Source: Acidobacteria bacterium UBA7540 (GTDB lineage: Bacteria > Acidobacteriota > Terriglobia > UBA7540). Taken from it: 35,176 bases of DNA. Shown piece after piece: positions 33,936 to 35,176 of this stretch (its first letter is position 1; the number at the start of each line of letters is the position of its first letter). A model generated the notes under the pieces. It did no database searches, was not told the origin of the DNA, and saw only the letters and a list, made by a program, of their open reading frames with translations. The translations under genes were made by a program, and so were the position numbers. The DNA lies in assembly GCA_002478145.1 (NCBI GenBank), contig DLMI01000048.1, forward strand, positions 26,060 through 61,235, read 5' to 3'.

Positions 33936-34205
33936 ATGGAAATTACCATTCACATCCCGGATGACTTGGCGCGCTCACTCGGGCAGTGTGGCGGCGATTT
34001 GTCACGCCGGACCCTGGAAGCGCTCGCTATTGATGGCTACCGGCGAGGTTCCCTAACCCAACTACAGGTCGGGCAACTTCTCGGCCTCTCGCGGATCGAG
34101 ACCGAAAACCTCTTAGCGCGACACGTTGCTCTATATGACTACGACCCAGCCGAGCTTGACCGCGAAGCGCGAGCATTTGAAAAACTCTCTGACCGAACTC
34201 GATAG
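33936..34205 (+). CDS. UPF0175-family antitoxin
   Basis: An 89-residue small protein of the UPF0175 family: MEITIHIPDDLARSLG, RRTLEALAIDGYRRGSLTQL, QVGQLLGLSRIETENLLARH. This family is usually the antitoxin partner of DUF3368 PIN proteins, and the next gene, 15 bases on, is one. No clear ribosome site precedes ATG 33936, so the mRNA may be nearly leaderless. Confidence 0.9.
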   Translation: MEITIHIPDDLARSLGQCGGDLSRRTLEALAIDGYRRGSLTQLQVGQLLGLSRIETENLLARHVALYDYDPAELDREARAFEKLSDRTR

Positions 34206-34220
34206 CTCTAACAACTGACG

Positions 34221-34745
34221 ATGACGGTTGTCTCCAACACCTCCCCCCTGCGCTATCTCGTTGCAGCCGGTCAAGCCGATCTCCTTGCCAAGCTTTTCGG
34301 CACAATTCTCATCCCGACTGCCGTCGAGCGAGAAATTCTCGACCCTCATGCGCCACCTTCCGTGCAGCACTGGATGGCACAACGACCGACTTGGCTTAAA
34401 GTTCGTGAGGTTCAAACCACACCCGATGCCGAATTAATCGGCCAACTCGACCCCGGTGAGGCGGAAGCCATACAACTGGCGCAGGAGCTTCGAGCTGACG
34501 CACTCATTATGGACGAACGCCGGGGCCGTCAGGTGGCCGCCGGGCGAGGCATAACCGTGATCGGAGTGCTTGGAATGTTACGTGAATCCTATCGCCGAGG
34601 ATTTATCGACAACCCCATTGCTGTTGCCGCCGAACTGCGCTCTCTTGGGTTTCGTACATCTCGTGCGCTCACACGGCGCTTTGAAGAACAGATCCGTGAA
34701 ATGGAGCATCACCAGCCGCAGAGAAATTCCGAAAGCCAGTCGTAA
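34221..34745 (+). CDS. DUF3368 PIN-like toxin
   Basis: A 174-residue putative ribonuclease toxin with a PIN-type fold. Blocks are VVSNTSPLRYLVAAGQADLL, LDPGEAEAIQLAQELRADAL, IMDERRGRQVAAGRGITVIG and MLRESYRRGFIDN. The first acidic position of the PIN motif is Asn here (SNTSPL where many relatives have SDTSPL); the later acidic residues (GEAEA, MDERRGR) are present. It is paired with the UPF0175 gene. Confidence 0.9.
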   Translation: MTVVSNTSPLRYLVAAGQADLLAKLFGTILIPTAVEREILDPHAPPSVQHWMAQRPTWLKVREVQTTPDAELIGQLDPGEAEAIQLAQELRADALIMDERRGRQVAAGRGITVIGVLGMLRESYRRGFIDNPIAVAAELRSLGFRTSRALTRRFEEQIREMEHHQPQRNSESQS

Positions 34746-34814
34746 ATTCGGCACTCATTGCGAGCTACGGATTTGGGTTTGATCCGGATTTTGATTCGGC
34801 CGCCAAGCCGGTAG

Positions 34815-34880
34815 CCACGGTGATCGCTCTCGTGACCGTGGGCTTTTTCTTCGATGACGAACCCCCGGTCAATTCCAAAG
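34815..34880. repeat. TA-island composite repeat, copy E (truncated)
   Basis: Only the first arms remain (CCACGGTGATCGCTCTCGTG, ACCGTGGGC, CCCCCGGTCAATTCCAAAG). After that the sequence switches to an unrelated imperfect palindrome (GCAGGTAGGGCAGAG ... CTCTGCCTGC, about 34882-34926). The stretch 34746-35138 has no gene I can support. Confidence 0.7.
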
Positions 34881-35044
34881 CAGGTAGGGCAGAGTCTCGT
34901 TTTTCGGAGACCCTACGCTCTGCCTGCGAGCGGCAATTTGAGATTGCAGGGTCCAGATTTCACAGATGCAGGCCGGCGACTAATAGGCTACAGGTGTCGC
35001 CTATTTAAGAAGGGCACGAGCCGCCAAGTGTGGCATAATGATAC

Positions 35045-35078
35045 GCATATGCTCTATCCCGCATATGCCCAGGGATAG
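35045..35078. promoter_or_regulatory. Repeated GCATATGC palindromes
   Basis: GCATATGC occurs at 35045-35052 and 35061-35068, 16 bases apart. CTATCCC (35054-35060) can pair with GGGATAG (35072-35078). The site lies upstream of a possible gene start at the right edge and could be an operator. Confidence 0.3.
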
Positions 35079-35138
35079 TTCTAACCCCTTGAAAAGCATT
35101 GGGATAATCTGCCGCGGAGGGAGAACAGTGCAAGAAAA

Positions 35139-35176
35139 ATGAGACGCATCGGAAAAATGGAAATCCGTGCGCCGGG
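35139..35176 (+). CDS. Possible start of a gene running off the window
   Basis: ATG 35139 opens MRRIGKMEIRAPG to the window edge, and GGAGGGAG lies about 17 bases upstream, which is rather far. Too little is visible to assign anything. Confidence 0.2.
   Translation, partial: MRRIGKMEIRAP

Overview
The window looks like chromosomal DNA of a GC-rich (roughly 58-60% by eye), Gram-negative-type bacterium, most likely an Acidobacteriota member. This rests on the PilQ-type secretin followed by Xaa-Pro peptidase, accB and accC; a TonB-receptor-like outer-membrane protein with an N-terminal carboxypeptidase-regulatory-like domain; a ChdC/HemQ-family protein; and abundant palindromic intergenic repeats. 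The phylum is inferred from gene content only. I saw no rRNA, tRNA or CRISPR array.

Bases 1-18910 are mostly housekeeping. They hold the 3' part of a type IV pilus secretin gene (pilQ), then Xaa-Pro aminopeptidase, accB, accC and thiE, two APC-superfamily amino acid permeases, a membrane SpoIIE/RsbU-type phosphatase, a FabG-like SDR, the NAD(P)HX repair enzyme (nnr), tsaE, an enoyl-ACP reductase with a Tyr-x6-Lys motif, and ispH. The convergent pair nth and chdC lies on the minus strand. The gaps carry two repeat classes: degenerate tandem heptamers, and GTAG...CTAC-bounded palindromes that look like REP/REPIN elements.

Bases 18911-26070 hold a decayed IS66-type transposase tail, a TonB-dependent-receptor-like protein, a LysE-family exporter, a small two-helix membrane protein, and a pair of likely sulfolipid genes: sqdB (UDP-sulfoquinovose synthase) followed by an MGDG-synthase-like glycosyltransferase.

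Bases 26071-35176 are an accessory island. It holds DUF4160/DUF2442, a secreted TPR protein, a small Cys-rich protein, an unrecognised protein, and then five toxin-antitoxin modules in a row: higBA, brnTA, a hicBA pair with one in-frame stop in each gene, a second higBA-type pair, and UPF0175/DUF3368. Five same-orientation copies of a composite inverted-repeat element of about 250-290 bp (the last truncated) lie around these modules. Full copies carry a decayed minus-strand gene tail interrupted, always at the same place, by a palindromic insert, and the insert differs in one copy. This repeat-separated TA array is the most unusual structure in the window.
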